Source: Tropicimonas sediminicola
GTDB taxonomy: Bacteria > Pseudomonadota > Alphaproteobacteria > Rhodobacterales > Rhodobacteraceae
Direction of reading: 5' to 3'
Length of the DNA stretch: 64,000 bases
NCBI RefSeq assembly: GCF_900188335.1
Contig: NZ_FZOY01000004.1
Span: 1-64,000 of the forward strand
In this document: in pieces, positions 53,824 to 62,772 of the stretch
Layout: the number at the start of each line of letters is the position of its first letter
Numbering within the stretch: position 1 is the first letter of the stretch
Made by a program: the position numbers and the translations under genes
The notes under the pieces: generated by a model
Seen by the model: the letters and a program-made list of their open reading frames with translations, nothing else
What the model was told of the DNA's origin: nothing
Database searches by the model: none

Positions 53824-54360
53824 ATGGACAGGAAACCGAATGCCCTGGGCCACTGGCTCGTACTCGGCGCCATGTTCGGCATCGTCGCCCTCGTCTTCCA
53901 GCAGATCGCAACCTCGCTGACCGATCAGCGCGCCGCCTCCGGTGACGCGCTGTCCAACGCCGCCCTGTTTCCCCGCTGGGTGGCCATCACCATCGCGGGG
54001 CTCGGGCTGATCGTGGCCGGGCAGATGCTGATGGGCCGGTATCCGAAGGGCGAGAGCGCGGCGGAGGCCGAGGATTGCCCGCCCGAGCCGCGCTCCCGCC
54101 TGCGCCTGCAGGAGATCGCCATCGCCGGGCTGACCCTGATCTACCTCCTGATGCTGGAGCCGGTGGGCTTCCACCTCACCACGTTCCTGGTCATCGGCGC
54201 GATGTTCCTCGTGCTCGATGCCCGCCCGGTCTGGCGCGCGGTCGCCGCCAGCGCCGCGCTGACGCTCGCCGCCTCCTTCGTCTTCGAGGGGCTGCTCAAG
54301 GTGATCCTGCCGGTGGGCTTCCTCGGCTTCACCCCTCCCTACCACCTGCTGGGGCTCTGA
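53824..54360 (+). CDS. TctB-family small permease subunit
   Basis: The 178-residue protein has about four membrane segments (starting 'WLVLGAMFGIVALVFQQIA') and a charged cytoplasmic loop in the middle, as usual for TctB. The ATG at 53824 follows GGGAGGCG. TctA starts one base after its stop. Confidence 0.82.
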   Translation: MDRKPNALGHWLVLGAMFGIVALVFQQIATSLTDQRAASGDALSNAALFPRWVAITIAGLGLIVAGQMLMGRYPKGESAAEAEDCPPEPRSRLRLQEIAIAGLTLIYLLMLEPVGFHLTTFLVIGAMFLVLDARPVWRAVAASAALTLAASFVFEGLLKVILPVGFLGFTPPYHLLGL

Positions 54361-54361
54361 C

Positions 54362-55861
54362 ATGTTCGACCTGCTGATCTCCGGCGCCGGCCTGATCGCC
54401 TCGCCCCTCGTGATCATCCTCGTGGCGCTTGGCTGCACCGGCGGGTTGCTCGTGGGCGCCCTGCCCGGGCTCGGGCCGCTCATGGGGATCATCCTGCTGC
54501 TGCCCGCCGCCTTCTACCTGCCGCCCGTCGCCGGTATGGGCATGCTGATCGCCATCTATGTCGGCGGCTCGTGCGGCGGCGCCATCTCGGCGATCCTGCT
54601 GCGCATTCCCGGAACGCCCCTGGCCGCCGCCACCCTGCTCGACGGCTACCCGATGGCAAAGGCCGGCCGCGCCGGCGACGCGATCGGCGTGGCCATCGCC
54701 GCCTCGGCCATCGGCGGCATGTTCGGCGGCATCATCCTGATCCTCTTCGCCCCGATGCTGGCCCAGATCGCGGTCAACTTCGGCCCGCCGGAGTACTTCG
54801 CGCTTGCCGTCACGGGCCTCATGTCCATCGCCGTCGTCTCCTCCGAGAGCACGGTGAAGGGCCTGATGACCGGCTGCCTCGGCATCCTGATCGCCGCGGT
54901 CGGCACGGATACGATGTCGAACGCGATGCGTTTCACCTTCGACAACCACAACCTGTTCGGTGGCATTCACATCGTGGCGGTGGTGGTCGGGCTCTTCGCC
55001 CTTTCCGAGGCCGCGTTCCAGATCGAGGAAGGCAAGCTCGACGCCCGCCCGGACGTGCTGAACGTGAAGGTCTCCTTCCGTTCGCTGTTCCTGACCCTGC
55101 GCCACCGCTGGAACCTGCTGCGCTCCTCGACCATCGGCACCTTCTTCGGCGCCCTGCCGGGGGCCTCCGGCATCATCGCCTCCTTCACCGCCTATGCCAT
55201 CGCCAAGGCGCAGGCCCGGCCGGAAGAGAACTACGGCAAGGGCGCCGTCGGCGGGGTGGTGGCCACGGAATCGGCCAACAACGCCTGCTGCGGCGGTGCG
55301 CTGATCCCGACGCTCGCGCTCGCCATCCCCGGCGACGCCGCCTGCGCGGTGCTCATGGGGGCGCTCCTGCTGCTTGGCCTGCAGCCCGGCCCGCAGCTCT
55401 TCACGTTCTCCGGCGATATCGTGGGCGGCGTGTTCCTCGCCTACCTGCTGGCGAACGTATTCCTCTTCGTGCTCGGCATCCTGCTGACGCCGGTCTTTGT
55501 CTCGGTGCTGAAGCTGCGCAAGCAGTACCTCGTGCCGAGCGTCCTGCTGCTGTCGATGATCGGCGTCTATGCGATCCAGTCCTCGGTCTACGACCTCTGG
55601 TTCGCCTTCATCTTCGGGATCGTCGGCTACGTGCTGCGCAAGTTCGACTATCCGCTGTCGCCAATCGTGATCGGGATCATCCTCGGGCCGATCGCCGAGG
55701 GCAACCTGCGCCGCTCGCTGCTTCTGAGCCAGGACGGTCTGTCGATCTTTGCCGAAAGGCCCATCGCGCTGACCATCCTCGCCATCGACCTGCTGGTCAT
55801 CCTCTGGGTACTCCTGCCGCGCCGCGTGAAGGGCCGCCTGGTGCCTTCCCGCGCCGGGTGA
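54362..55861 (+). CDS. TctA-family large permease subunit
   Basis: The 499-residue, 11-12-helix permease carries both TctA signatures: 'GALPGLGPLMGIILLLPAAF' near residue 35 and its repeat 'GALPGASGIIASFTAYAIAK' near residue 265. 'ESANNACCGGALIPTLALAI' belongs to the conserved second half. With TctB and TctC it forms a sodium- or proton-driven carboxylate importer. Confidence 0.92.
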   Translation: MFDLLISGAGLIASPLVIILVALGCTGGLLVGALPGLGPLMGIILLLPAAFYLPPVAGMGMLIAIYVGGSCGGAISAILLRIPGTPLAAATLLDGYPMAKAGRAGDAIGVAIAASAIGGMFGGIILILFAPMLAQIAVNFGPPEYFALAVTGLMSIAVVSSESTVKGLMTGCLGILIAAVGTDTMSNAMRFTFDNHNLFGGIHIVAVVVGLFALSEAAFQIEEGKLDARPDVLNVKVSFRSLFLTLRHRWNLLRSSTIGTFFGALPGASGIIASFTAYAIAKAQARPEENYGKGAVGGVVATESANNACCGGALIPTLALAIPGDAACAVLMGALLLLGLQPGPQLFTFSGDIVGGVFLAYLLANVFLFVLGILLTPVFVSVLKLRKQYLVPSVLLLSMIGVYAIQSSVYDLWFAFIFGIVGYVLRKFDYPLSPIVIGIILGPIAEGNLRRSLLLSQDGLSIFAERPIALTILAIDLLVILWVLLPRRVKGRLVPSRAG

Positions 55862-55867
55862 TCCGCC

Positions 55868-56755
55868 ATGCTTCAGAAGGCCGACACAGGGTTCAGGCGC
55901 ATCGCCCAGCCGATGGCGATCACCGGCAAATCGCCGCTCTGGGATGAGACGCGCGGCTGCCTCTGGTGGATCGACATCCAGGCACAGCGCCTTCTGAGAA
56001 CGCGCGAGAGCGGCGAGACGACCGCCATCCCGGTACCCTCCCAGCCGGGGTTCGTGGCGCTGGCCGACAGTGGCCGGCTGGTGCTCGGGTTGGAGAACGG
56101 GCTCTGGACCTACGCGCCCGAAAGCGCCGCCTGGGAGCAGGTCAGCGAGACGGAGGCCGACCGGCCCACGGTGCGCCTCAACGACGGCAAGCCGGATTCG
56201 CGCGGGCGCCTCTGGTTCGGCTCGATGGACATGACCCACACCGGCAAGGCCATCGGCCGCCTCTACCGGCGCGATCCCGGCGGCGAGGTCACGGCGATGC
56301 GCGAAGGGGTCGCGATCCCCAACGCGATCGTGCCCTGCGGCAACGGCCGCTCGCTGCTCTTCACCGACACGGCGCGCCGGCGCATCGAGCTGATCGACAC
56401 CGATCCGCGCAGCGGCGACATCACCGGCACGCGGGAGATCCTGCGCATACCGGACGGGAGCAACCCCGACGGCGCCTGCATGGATGCCGACGGCAATTTC
56501 TGGGTGGCTATCGTCGGACCTGGCGAGGTCCTCCGCATCAGCCCCTCCGGCCGCTGCCTGCAACGGCTCCGGACGCCGGTCACGCGGCCGACCTCGGTCG
56601 TCATCGGCGGGCCGGATGACCGGACCCTCTTTGTCACGGATCAGCGTCGCTTTCTGCCGCCGTCTGAGCTTGCCCGGCACTCCGGAGCCGGCGGGCTGCA
56701 CGCGATCCAGCTCGGCGTCCGGGCGAGCCCGGTGCACCGCGTCGGCGGATTGTAG
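55868..56755 (+). CDS. SMP-30/gluconolactonase family protein
   Basis: This 295-residue six-bladed propeller enzyme has 'GKSPLWDETRGCLWWIDIQA' (metal Glu region shifted to Trp-Asp), 'VRLNDGKPDSRGRLWFGSMD' (metal Asn/Asp) and 'NPDGACMDADGNFWVAIVGP' (catalytic Asp). Enzymes of this family hydrolyse sugar lactones to aldonic acids using calcium or zinc. It starts 6 bp after tctA and is in the same operon, which suggests that a sugar lactone is an intermediate. Confidence 0.85.
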   Translation: MLQKADTGFRRIAQPMAITGKSPLWDETRGCLWWIDIQAQRLLRTRESGETTAIPVPSQPGFVALADSGRLVLGLENGLWTYAPESAAWEQVSETEADRPTVRLNDGKPDSRGRLWFGSMDMTHTGKAIGRLYRRDPGGEVTAMREGVAIPNAIVPCGNGRSLLFTDTARRRIELIDTDPRSGDITGTREILRIPDGSNPDGACMDADGNFWVAIVGPGEVLRISPSGRCLQRLRTPVTRPTSVVIGGPDDRTLFVTDQRRFLPPSELARHSGAGGLHAIQLGVRASPVHRVGGL

Positions 56756-56768
56756 GGCATCCCGGGGC

Positions 56769-57791
56769 TCAGCTGGCCGGAGCCTGCTCCATGTCGGGTT
56801 CGACCGGATCGGGCCCGACGATCCAGTTTCGGAACGCTTCCACCTCTTCACGCTCCCTCAGCCCTTCGCGCGCCACCAGGAAATAGGCCTCGCGGATTGG
56901 CAGACGGTATTCGAAGGGCGAGACGAGGAGGCCACGATCCAGGAACGACTGTGAAAAGCTCTCGTGGATCAGCGCCGCCCCGAACCCCGCCGAGATCGTC
57001 TGCAGCGCGATCAGCGAGGAATCGGCCGTGATCCAGACCGGCGGCGCCGGCAACTCCAGCCCGAAATGATCCGACAGCCGGCCCCATTCGACCTCGGACC
57101 CCAAAACCGGCACGACGCCCGCGCCCAGCAGGTCGTGGATCCGCGGCGGATCGCCAAAGGCGTGCGCATGGTCTGGGTGGCAGACCACGGTGGCGAACTC
57201 GTGCCCGAGTTGCCAGATGTCGCGCTCGTCCCAATGCCCGGTGCCGTAACGGATATCGAGATCGATCGACTCGTTGTCCATCCGGTCCGACCAGACCGCC
57301 GTCGACAGCTGGATCTCGATCTCCGGATGCAGGTCGTGGAACGCCTTGAGCCGGGGCGCGAGGATCAGCGTCGCATAGCTGATCGAGGCGCGCACCCGCA
57401 GCTTGCGCTTGCGGCGCACGGTGAAGAGCCCCTCGGTCGCCTCTTGGATCTCGCTGAAGGACTTGCGGATCGGCAGCGCGTAGGCCTGCCCCATGTCGGT
57501 CAGCTCGACACCGCGCGGAAGGCGCCGGAACAGCTGAATCCCGAGGTGCTGTTCCAGCAGGCGGATCTGCTGGCTCACCGCCGCGGGCGTCAGGTTCAGT
57601 TCGGCCGCCGCGTCGGAAAAACTGCTGTGACGCGCCGCGGCCTCGAAGGCCCTCAACCATATGACATGGGGAATCCGGATGGGGCACCTGTGAATAGTCG
57701 CCCGGGCCGGGGCGGTGTCGCGCGTTGCGGAAGGATGTGCCGTAAACCACGCCGCATCAAGCCCCGGCAGCGTTAAAATGAACCGCCCCAT
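56769..57791 (-). CDS. LysR-family regulator, GcvA type
   Basis: The regulator has its helix-turn-helix in 'LRAFEAAARHSSFSDAAAEL' and 'NLTPAAVSQQIRLLEQHLGI'. An effector domain of the GcvA/AmpR subgroup follows ('DLDIRYGTGHWDERD'). The start is unclear: the ATG at 57791 gives 340 residues, about 40 more before the domain than usual, and an ATG at 57842 gives more still; no ATG, GTG or TTG lies at the expected family start near 57690. It is convergent with the lactonase gene and divergent from the GMC oxidoreductase, which it probably regulates. Confidence 0.83.
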   Translation of the reverse strand: MGRFILTLPGLDAAWFTAHPSATRDTAPARATIHRCPIRIPHVIWLRAFEAAARHSSFSDAAAELNLTPAAVSQQIRLLEQHLGIQLFRRLPRGVELTDMGQAYALPIRKSFSEIQEATEGLFTVRRKRKLRVRASISYATLILAPRLKAFHDLHPEIEIQLSTAVWSDRMDNESIDLDIRYGTGHWDERDIWQLGHEFATVVCHPDHAHAFGDPPRIHDLLGAGVVPVLGSEVEWGRLSDHFGLELPAPPVWITADSSLIALQTISAGFGAALIHESFSQSFLDRGLLVSPFEYRLPIREAYFLVAREGLREREEVEAFRNWIVGPDPVEPDMEQAPAS

Positions 57792-57867
57792 AGCCGCAAC
57801 AGCGGTTGTTTGAAGGTGCGCGGCCGTTGCGGTGTCATCCACCGGCTAGAGCGGGGCCAGCACCGGC

Positions 57868-59526
57868 ATGGACGGATCGATCTTCGACTACATCATCGTT
57901 GGGGCGGGCTCTGCGGGCTGCGCCCTCGCCGAAGGCCTGACCCGCGACGGCCGGAACAGCGTGCTGCTGATCGAGGCCGGGGGATCGGACAGGAAGTTCT
58001 GGATCAAGGTGCCGATCGGCTATGGCGTCAACTTCGCCAACCCGCGGCTCAACTGGGGCTACCATGCCGAGCCGGACCCGGCGCTGAACGGCCGCGAGGT
58101 CTACTGGCCGCGCGGTCGTGTCATTGGCGGGTCGAGCTCGATCAACGCCATGGCCTATGTCCGGGGCCTGCCGCAGGATTTCGACGACTGGGTGTCGCAA
58201 GGCGCCGAAGGATGGTCCTGGGAGGCCGTGCGCCCGGCCTTCGAACGGATGGAGCGCCATCTCGAACGCGACGCGGAGGGCCGGCCGCGTCAACGCTGGG
58301 ACGGGCCGCTCTGGGTCAGCGACCTCAGCGACCAGATGAACCCGTTCTCGCGACGGTTCCTCGCCGCCGCAGGAGAATGCGGCTGGGCGCAATGCGAGGA
58401 TCTGAGCGCCGCGACCGCGGAAGGCGTGGGCTATTACCGCAGCACCGTACGGAACGGCCTGCGCTGTTCGTCGGCCGACGCCTTCCTTGCCCCGGCGCGT
58501 CGCCGGGCGAACCTGAAGGTCGTCTCGCAGGCAGTGGTCGAGCGCATCACCTTCGCGGGACGCCGCGCCACCGGTGTGACCCTGCGCCTTCGCGACGTGC
58601 GCCTCACCGTCCGGGCCGGGCGCGAGGTGATCCTGAGCGCCGGGGCGGTGAATTCGCCGAAGTTGCTGCAGCTTTCCGGGATCGGCCCGGCCGAACTGCT
58701 CAAATCGTACGGGATCGCGCCGCGCCACGATCTGGGCGAGGTCGGGCGCGGATTGCAGGACCATCTGGCGATCTCGCATCTCTTCCGGGCCACCGCACCC
58801 ACGCTGAATAACGTGCTTGGCCGCATGGCGCCGCGGCTTTGGGCCGGGATGCGCTATCTCTCGACGCGGCGCGGGCCGCTCGGCGTGCCGGTCAACCAGG
58901 TCGGCGGCTTCCTGCGCTCCGATCCCGGCCAGCCGGTGCCCGACCTGCAGATCTATTGCAACCCGCTGTCCTACTGGTCCTCGCCCGCCGGCAGGCCGGT
59001 GCTCGACCGCGAGCCGGGCTTCCTGCTCAGCGCACAGCTCTGCCGGCCGGACAGCCGGGGTGAGATCGTCCTCCGCTCCGCGAACCCCGAGGATGCCCCG
59101 GTGATCCGCGCCAACTCGCTCGCCACGGAGCACGACCGCGACGGCGCCCGCCGGTGCCTGCGGATCATCGACCGGCTCGCCGCCGCGCCCTCGCTGGCCG
59201 GGGTCGTCCGCGAGCGGCTGGTGCCGGAACCGGCCATGACCGACCCGGAGGAGCTGATGAACGATTACCGCGCGCGGGCCTCCACCGTCTTTCACCCGAC
59301 CTCGACCTGCCGGATGGGAAGCGGGCCCGGAACCTCGGTACTCGACCCGCGGTTGCGGGTCCACGGCATCGGCGGACTGCGGGTCGTCGACAGCTCCGCC
59401 TTTCCGTCCGTCACATCGGGGAATACCAATGCACCGACGATGATGCTTGCGACACGGGCGGCGGAGATGATCCTCGAGGATGCCGCGACGGGTCGCCAGG
59501 AACGGGAGCTGGCCCATGCGACTTGA
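57868..59526 (+). CDS. GMC-family FAD-dependent oxidoreductase
   Basis: The 552-residue flavoenzyme has the ADP-binding G12-x-G14-x-x-G17 motif, 'PRGRVIGGSSSINAMAYVRG' and 'GREVILSAGAVNSPKLLQLS', the two PROSITE-type GMC signatures. The catalytic C-terminal pair is His in 'VFHPTSTCRMG' and Asn in 'SGNTNAPTMMLA'. Members oxidise alcohols such as choline or sugars and pass electrons to quinone or oxygen. It overlaps the next gene by 11 bases, and a sugar- or alcohol-dehydrogenase role fits the lactonase and dehydratase nearby. Confidence 0.9.
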   Translation: MDGSIFDYIIVGAGSAGCALAEGLTRDGRNSVLLIEAGGSDRKFWIKVPIGYGVNFANPRLNWGYHAEPDPALNGREVYWPRGRVIGGSSSINAMAYVRGLPQDFDDWVSQGAEGWSWEAVRPAFERMERHLERDAEGRPRQRWDGPLWVSDLSDQMNPFSRRFLAAAGECGWAQCEDLSAATAEGVGYYRSTVRNGLRCSSADAFLAPARRRANLKVVSQAVVERITFAGRRATGVTLRLRDVRLTVRAGREVILSAGAVNSPKLLQLSGIGPAELLKSYGIAPRHDLGEVGRGLQDHLAISHLFRATAPTLNNVLGRMAPRLWAGMRYLSTRRGPLGVPVNQVGGFLRSDPGQPVPDLQIYCNPLSYWSSPAGRPVLDREPGFLLSAQLCRPDSRGEIVLRSANPEDAPVIRANSLATEHDRDGARRCLRIIDRLAAAPSLAGVVRERLVPEPAMTDPEELMNDYRARASTVFHPTSTCRMGSGPGTSVLDPRLRVHGIGGLRVVDSSAFPSVTSGNTNAPTMMLATRAAEMILEDAATGRQERELAHAT

Positions 59527-60724
59527 AAAGATCGAAACCTTCATCTTCGGCAACCCGCCACCGCGCCACGGCGGACGCTATTTCATCTTCGTGCGGCTCA
59601 CCACGGCCTGCGGGATCACCGGGGTCGGCGAGATCTACAATGCCACCTTCGGCCCGGAGCTTTGCGCCGCGATGGCCGTGGAGATGTTCGAACGCCAGTT
59701 CGAGGGGGCGGACCCGCACCACATCGAGCGGCTCTGGCGCCAGTGCCACAGCGCCGGCTTCACCCAGCGGCCGGACGTGACGGTGATGGGCGTTCTGAGC
59801 GGGCTGGAGATGGCCTGCTGGGACATCGTCGGCAAGGCGGCGGACCAACCGGTCTACCAGCTTCTGGGCGGCAAGGTGAACGAGCGCCTTCGCAGCTACA
59901 CCTATCTTTATCCGACCGAGGGCGACGTCTATCCGGACCCGGGCGCGCCCAGCGTCTACGACGACCCGGACCTCGCCGCAGAGGTGGCCATGCAGATGGT
60001 CGAGAAGGGCTTCACCGCGATCAAGTTCGACCCGGCCGGCCCCTACACGATCTACGACGGCCACCAGCCCCGGCTGGAGGACCTGACCCGTTCGGAGATG
60101 TTCTGCAAGAGGATCCGCGAGGCGGTGGGCGACCGCGCCGACCTGCTCTTCGGCACCCATGGGCAGTTCACCGTCTCCGGCGCCAAGCGCATGGCGCGGC
60201 GGCTGGAAGCCTACGATCCGCTATGGTTCGAGGAGCCGACCACCCCCGAGAACGCCGCCGACATGGCCGAGATCGCGCGCTTCACCTCGATCCCCGTGGC
60301 CGCCGGCGAGCGGCTTTGCACCAAGCACGAGTTCGCCCGCCTGCTGGAGGCCGGCGCCGCCTCGATCCTGCAGATGAATCTCGGCCGCGTGGGCGGAATC
60401 CTCGAAGCCAAGAAGATCGCCGCAATGGCCGAGACGCGCCAGGCCCAGATCGCGCCGCATCTCTACTGCGGCCCGGTGGTGGCCGCCGCAAACATCCAGC
60501 TTGCCACCTGCAGCCCGAACTTCCTGATCCTCGAAAGCATCGGGACCTTCGACGGCCCCTACATGACGCCCCTCAAGACGGAAATCGCCTGGGAGGACGG
60601 CTACGTCGTGCCCCCTGCCGCGCCGGGACTTGGCGTCGAGCTCGACGACGCCGCGATCGCGGCCTCGCCCTACACCGGCCGGGAACTGCACCTCGACATG
60701 GCCCGCGCCCCGGTCGTTCCCTGA
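59516..60724 (+). CDS. Enolase-superfamily sugar-acid dehydratase (mandelate racemase/galactonate dehydratase type)
   Basis: The 402-residue protein has the capping domain (about residues 1-125) and a barrel with 'GFTAIKFDPAGPY', 'WFEEPTTPEN' and 'AGERLCTKHEFARLLEAGAA' (metal-binding Glu residues). 'LFGTHGQFT' supplies the catalytic His and 'APHLYCGPVVAA' the second His. The pattern matches acid-sugar dehydratases, but the first metal ligand, usually Asp two before the His of 'D-x-H', is Gly here. The ATG at 59516 follows GGGAG and overlaps the GMC stop. It probably dehydrates the aldonate made by the lactonase to a 2-keto-3-deoxy acid. Confidence 0.87.
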   Translation: MRLEKIETFIFGNPPPRHGGRYFIFVRLTTACGITGVGEIYNATFGPELCAAMAVEMFERQFEGADPHHIERLWRQCHSAGFTQRPDVTVMGVLSGLEMACWDIVGKAADQPVYQLLGGKVNERLRSYTYLYPTEGDVYPDPGAPSVYDDPDLAAEVAMQMVEKGFTAIKFDPAGPYTIYDGHQPRLEDLTRSEMFCKRIREAVGDRADLLFGTHGQFTVSGAKRMARRLEAYDPLWFEEPTTPENAADMAEIARFTSIPVAAGERLCTKHEFARLLEAGAASILQMNLGRVGGILEAKKIAAMAETRQAQIAPHLYCGPVVAAANIQLATCSPNFLILESIGTFDGPYMTPLKTEIAWEDGYVVPPAAPGLGVELDDAAIAASPYTGRELHLDMARAPVVP

Positions 60725-60741
60725 AACCCGAAAGGACAGAC

Positions 60742-62172
60742 ATGCACAGCCTCGACAGGTTCTACATCGGCGGCGACTGGGTCGCCCCGAAAGGCACGGA
60801 AACGATGCCGGTGATGAACCCCGCCACCGACAGCCGGATCGGCACGCTCACCCTCGGCGATGCCGTGGATGTCGACCGCGCGGTAGCGGCCGCGCAGGCT
60901 GCCTTCGACGGCTTCTCGCGCACCCCGAGGGCCGAGCGTCTGGACATGCTGCAGCGGCTGCTCGAGATCACCCGGCGCCGCCAGGACGACCTCGCCCGCG
61001 CGATGACAGCCGAGATGGGCGCGCCGGCGACGATGTCGCGCGAGGTGCAGGCGGAATCCGGCATCGGGCATCTCGAAGCCTTCATCGCCGCATTGGAGGC
61101 GCAGGAGGAAGAGCTGACGCTCGACAATGGCGACATCCTGACCCGCGAGCCGATTGGCGTGGTGGGCATGATCACGCCCTGGAACTGGCCGATCAACCAG
61201 ATCGCGCTCAAGGTGATCCCGGCCCTCGCCACCGGTTGCACCTGCGTCCTGAAACCCTCCGAGCACACGCCGCTCTCGGCCGATATCTATGCCGAAATCG
61301 TGCACGAGGCGGGCTACCCGGCGGGGGTCTTCAACCTCGTGCACGGCGACGGGCCGACCGTGGGCGCCGCCATCGCGCGCCATCCGGACGTGGCGATGGT
61401 CTCCTTCACCGGCTCCACCCGTGCCGGGGTCGAGGTGTCGCGCAATGCCGCCGAGGGCATCAAGCGGGTGACGCTGGAACTGGGCGGCAAGTCCCCGAAC
61501 CTCGTCTTCGCCGATTGCGATCTGGAGACGCGTATTGCAGAGGGCGTCGCGACCTGTTTCTACAACACCGGGCAATCCTGTGACGCGCCGACCCGGATGC
61601 TGGTGGAGCGAAGCTGTTACCCGCGCGCGCTGGAGCTCGCCCGTCAGGCCGCGGAGGCCCAGGCGGTGGGCGACCCCGCCGAGGAAGGAGACCACATCGG
61701 CCCGCTCTTCGACCGCATCCAGTACGACCGCGTGCAGGCGCTGATCGAGGCCGGCATCGCCGAGGGCGCAACCCTTCTCGCCGGGGGGCCGGGCAAGCCG
61801 GAGGGGCTGGAACAGGGCTGGTTCGTCCGCCCGACGATCTTTGCCGATGTCACCAACGACATGCGGATCGCGCGCGAGGAGATCTTCGGCCCGGTCCTGG
61901 TGATGATCCCCTTCGACACCGAGGAGGAGGCCATCCGGATCGCCAACGACACAGACTACGGCCTCGCCGCCTATGTGCAGACCGGCGACCCGGAGCGCGC
62001 CCGTAGGGTCGGCGACAGGCTCCGCGCCGGGGTGATCCAGGTCAACGGCCGCGCCTCGGGCTACGGCTCCCCGTTCGGCGGTTACAAGAAATCCGGCATC
62101 GGCCGCGAGGGTGGCATCTTCGGGCTGGAGGATTACCAGGAGATCAAGGTCCGCGCGCCCTTCACCACCTGA
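60742..62172 (+). CDS. NAD(P)-dependent aldehyde dehydrogenase
   Basis: The 476-residue enzyme has the ALDH fold with 'TPWNWPINQIALKVIPALAT', the cofactor motif 'FTGSTRAG', the catalytic Glu in 'LELGGKSPNL' and the catalytic Cys in 'NTGQSCDAPTRM'. The C-terminal motif 'FGPVLVMIPFDTEEEA' is standard. It follows the dehydratase by 17 bp with AAAGGA upstream. In an oxidative sugar pathway it could oxidise the final aldehyde (glyceraldehyde, lactaldehyde or a semialdehyde). Confidence 0.92.
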   Translation: MHSLDRFYIGGDWVAPKGTETMPVMNPATDSRIGTLTLGDAVDVDRAVAAAQAAFDGFSRTPRAERLDMLQRLLEITRRRQDDLARAMTAEMGAPATMSREVQAESGIGHLEAFIAALEAQEEELTLDNGDILTREPIGVVGMITPWNWPINQIALKVIPALATGCTCVLKPSEHTPLSADIYAEIVHEAGYPAGVFNLVHGDGPTVGAAIARHPDVAMVSFTGSTRAGVEVSRNAAEGIKRVTLELGGKSPNLVFADCDLETRIAEGVATCFYNTGQSCDAPTRMLVERSCYPRALELARQAAEAQAVGDPAEEGDHIGPLFDRIQYDRVQALIEAGIAEGATLLAGGPGKPEGLEQGWFVRPTIFADVTNDMRIAREEIFGPVLVMIPFDTEEEAIRIANDTDYGLAAYVQTGDPERARRVGDRLRAGVIQVNGRASGYGSPFGGYKKSGIGREGGIFGLEDYQEIKVRAPFTT

Positions 62173-62181
62173 CGGGCGCGC
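62153..62181. terminator. Inverted repeat at the convergent gene ends
   Basis: GCGCGCCC (62153-62160) and GGGCGCGC (62174-62181) form an 8-bp stem with a 13-base loop covering the aldehyde dehydrogenase stop. It could end transcription from both directions; there is no T-run. Confidence 0.4.
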
Positions 62182-62182
62182 C

Positions 62183-62677
62183 TCAGGGCATCAGCAGCGC
62201 AACGAAGACGGGAGCGCCGTCACCAACGGGCGCGACGAGGAACAGGTTGGCGAAGTCGTCGTCTTTCACGTCGGGCGGCGTCTCGACACCCAGCTGAAAA
62301 AGGATGCCCGGGATCGTTTCGGTATGCGCAATGACGAGGACGGTGTCCTCGTCATGATCGAACGCCAACAGGTCCATGAGCCCCGCGGTATCGGTCATCG
62401 GCACTTCGGTCCGTTCCAGATCGAGCGAGGCCGCGATGATCTCCCCGGTCTCCCGGGACCGCGCCGCGTCGGTGTGCAGGACGATGTCGATACCGGATGT
62501 CTTCAGGAGGTCGGCCCAGGCCTCGGCCCTGCCGCGCCCTGCGGCGGTCAGTGGCGGATCATCGCCCTCCGCCTCCTTTTCAGCATGCCGGATGACAAAC
62601 ACCATCTCCTGCGCCGCCGCAGCCGATCCCCAGCCGAGGGAGGCAAGGATCGCCGTCAGCAGGAGGATCGTCTTCAC
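62183..62677 (-). CDS. Exported histidine phosphatase (SixA/phosphoglycerate-mutase fold)
   Basis: The 164-residue protein has a signal peptide (ending 'GSAAAA') and the phosphatase motif 'VFVIRHAEKEAEGDDPPLTA' with the phospho-accepting His in R-H-A. 'VLHTDAARSRETGEII' and 'VLVIAHTETIPGIL' hold the second Arg and His. It would dephosphorylate a small molecule or protein in the periplasm. It is convergent with the aldehyde dehydrogenase and shows no functional link to its neighbours. Confidence 0.82.
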   Translation of the reverse strand: MKTILLLTAILASLGWGSAAAAQEMVFVIRHAEKEAEGDDPPLTAAGRGRAEAWADLLKTSGIDIVLHTDAARSRETGEIIAASLDLERTEVPMTDTAGLMDLLAFDHDEDTVLVIAHTETIPGILFQLGVETPPDVKDDDFANLFLVAPVGDGAPVFVALLMP

Positions 62678-62772
62678 AGCGGAACGCCTCGTGTTGCCAT
62701 CCTTCGATCAAACGCAAAGCAACGGGTTTACGCAACGGCAAAGTTGGCCCCTCCAAGGCAACAGCCCGAGCC

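Noticed and set aside
54329-56851. An 840-codon open frame on the - strand across tctA and the lactonase gene
   Set aside because: It spans two supported genes in antisense and is rich in Arg/Asp/Gly/Gln with no fold-like pattern; it is a GC artefact.
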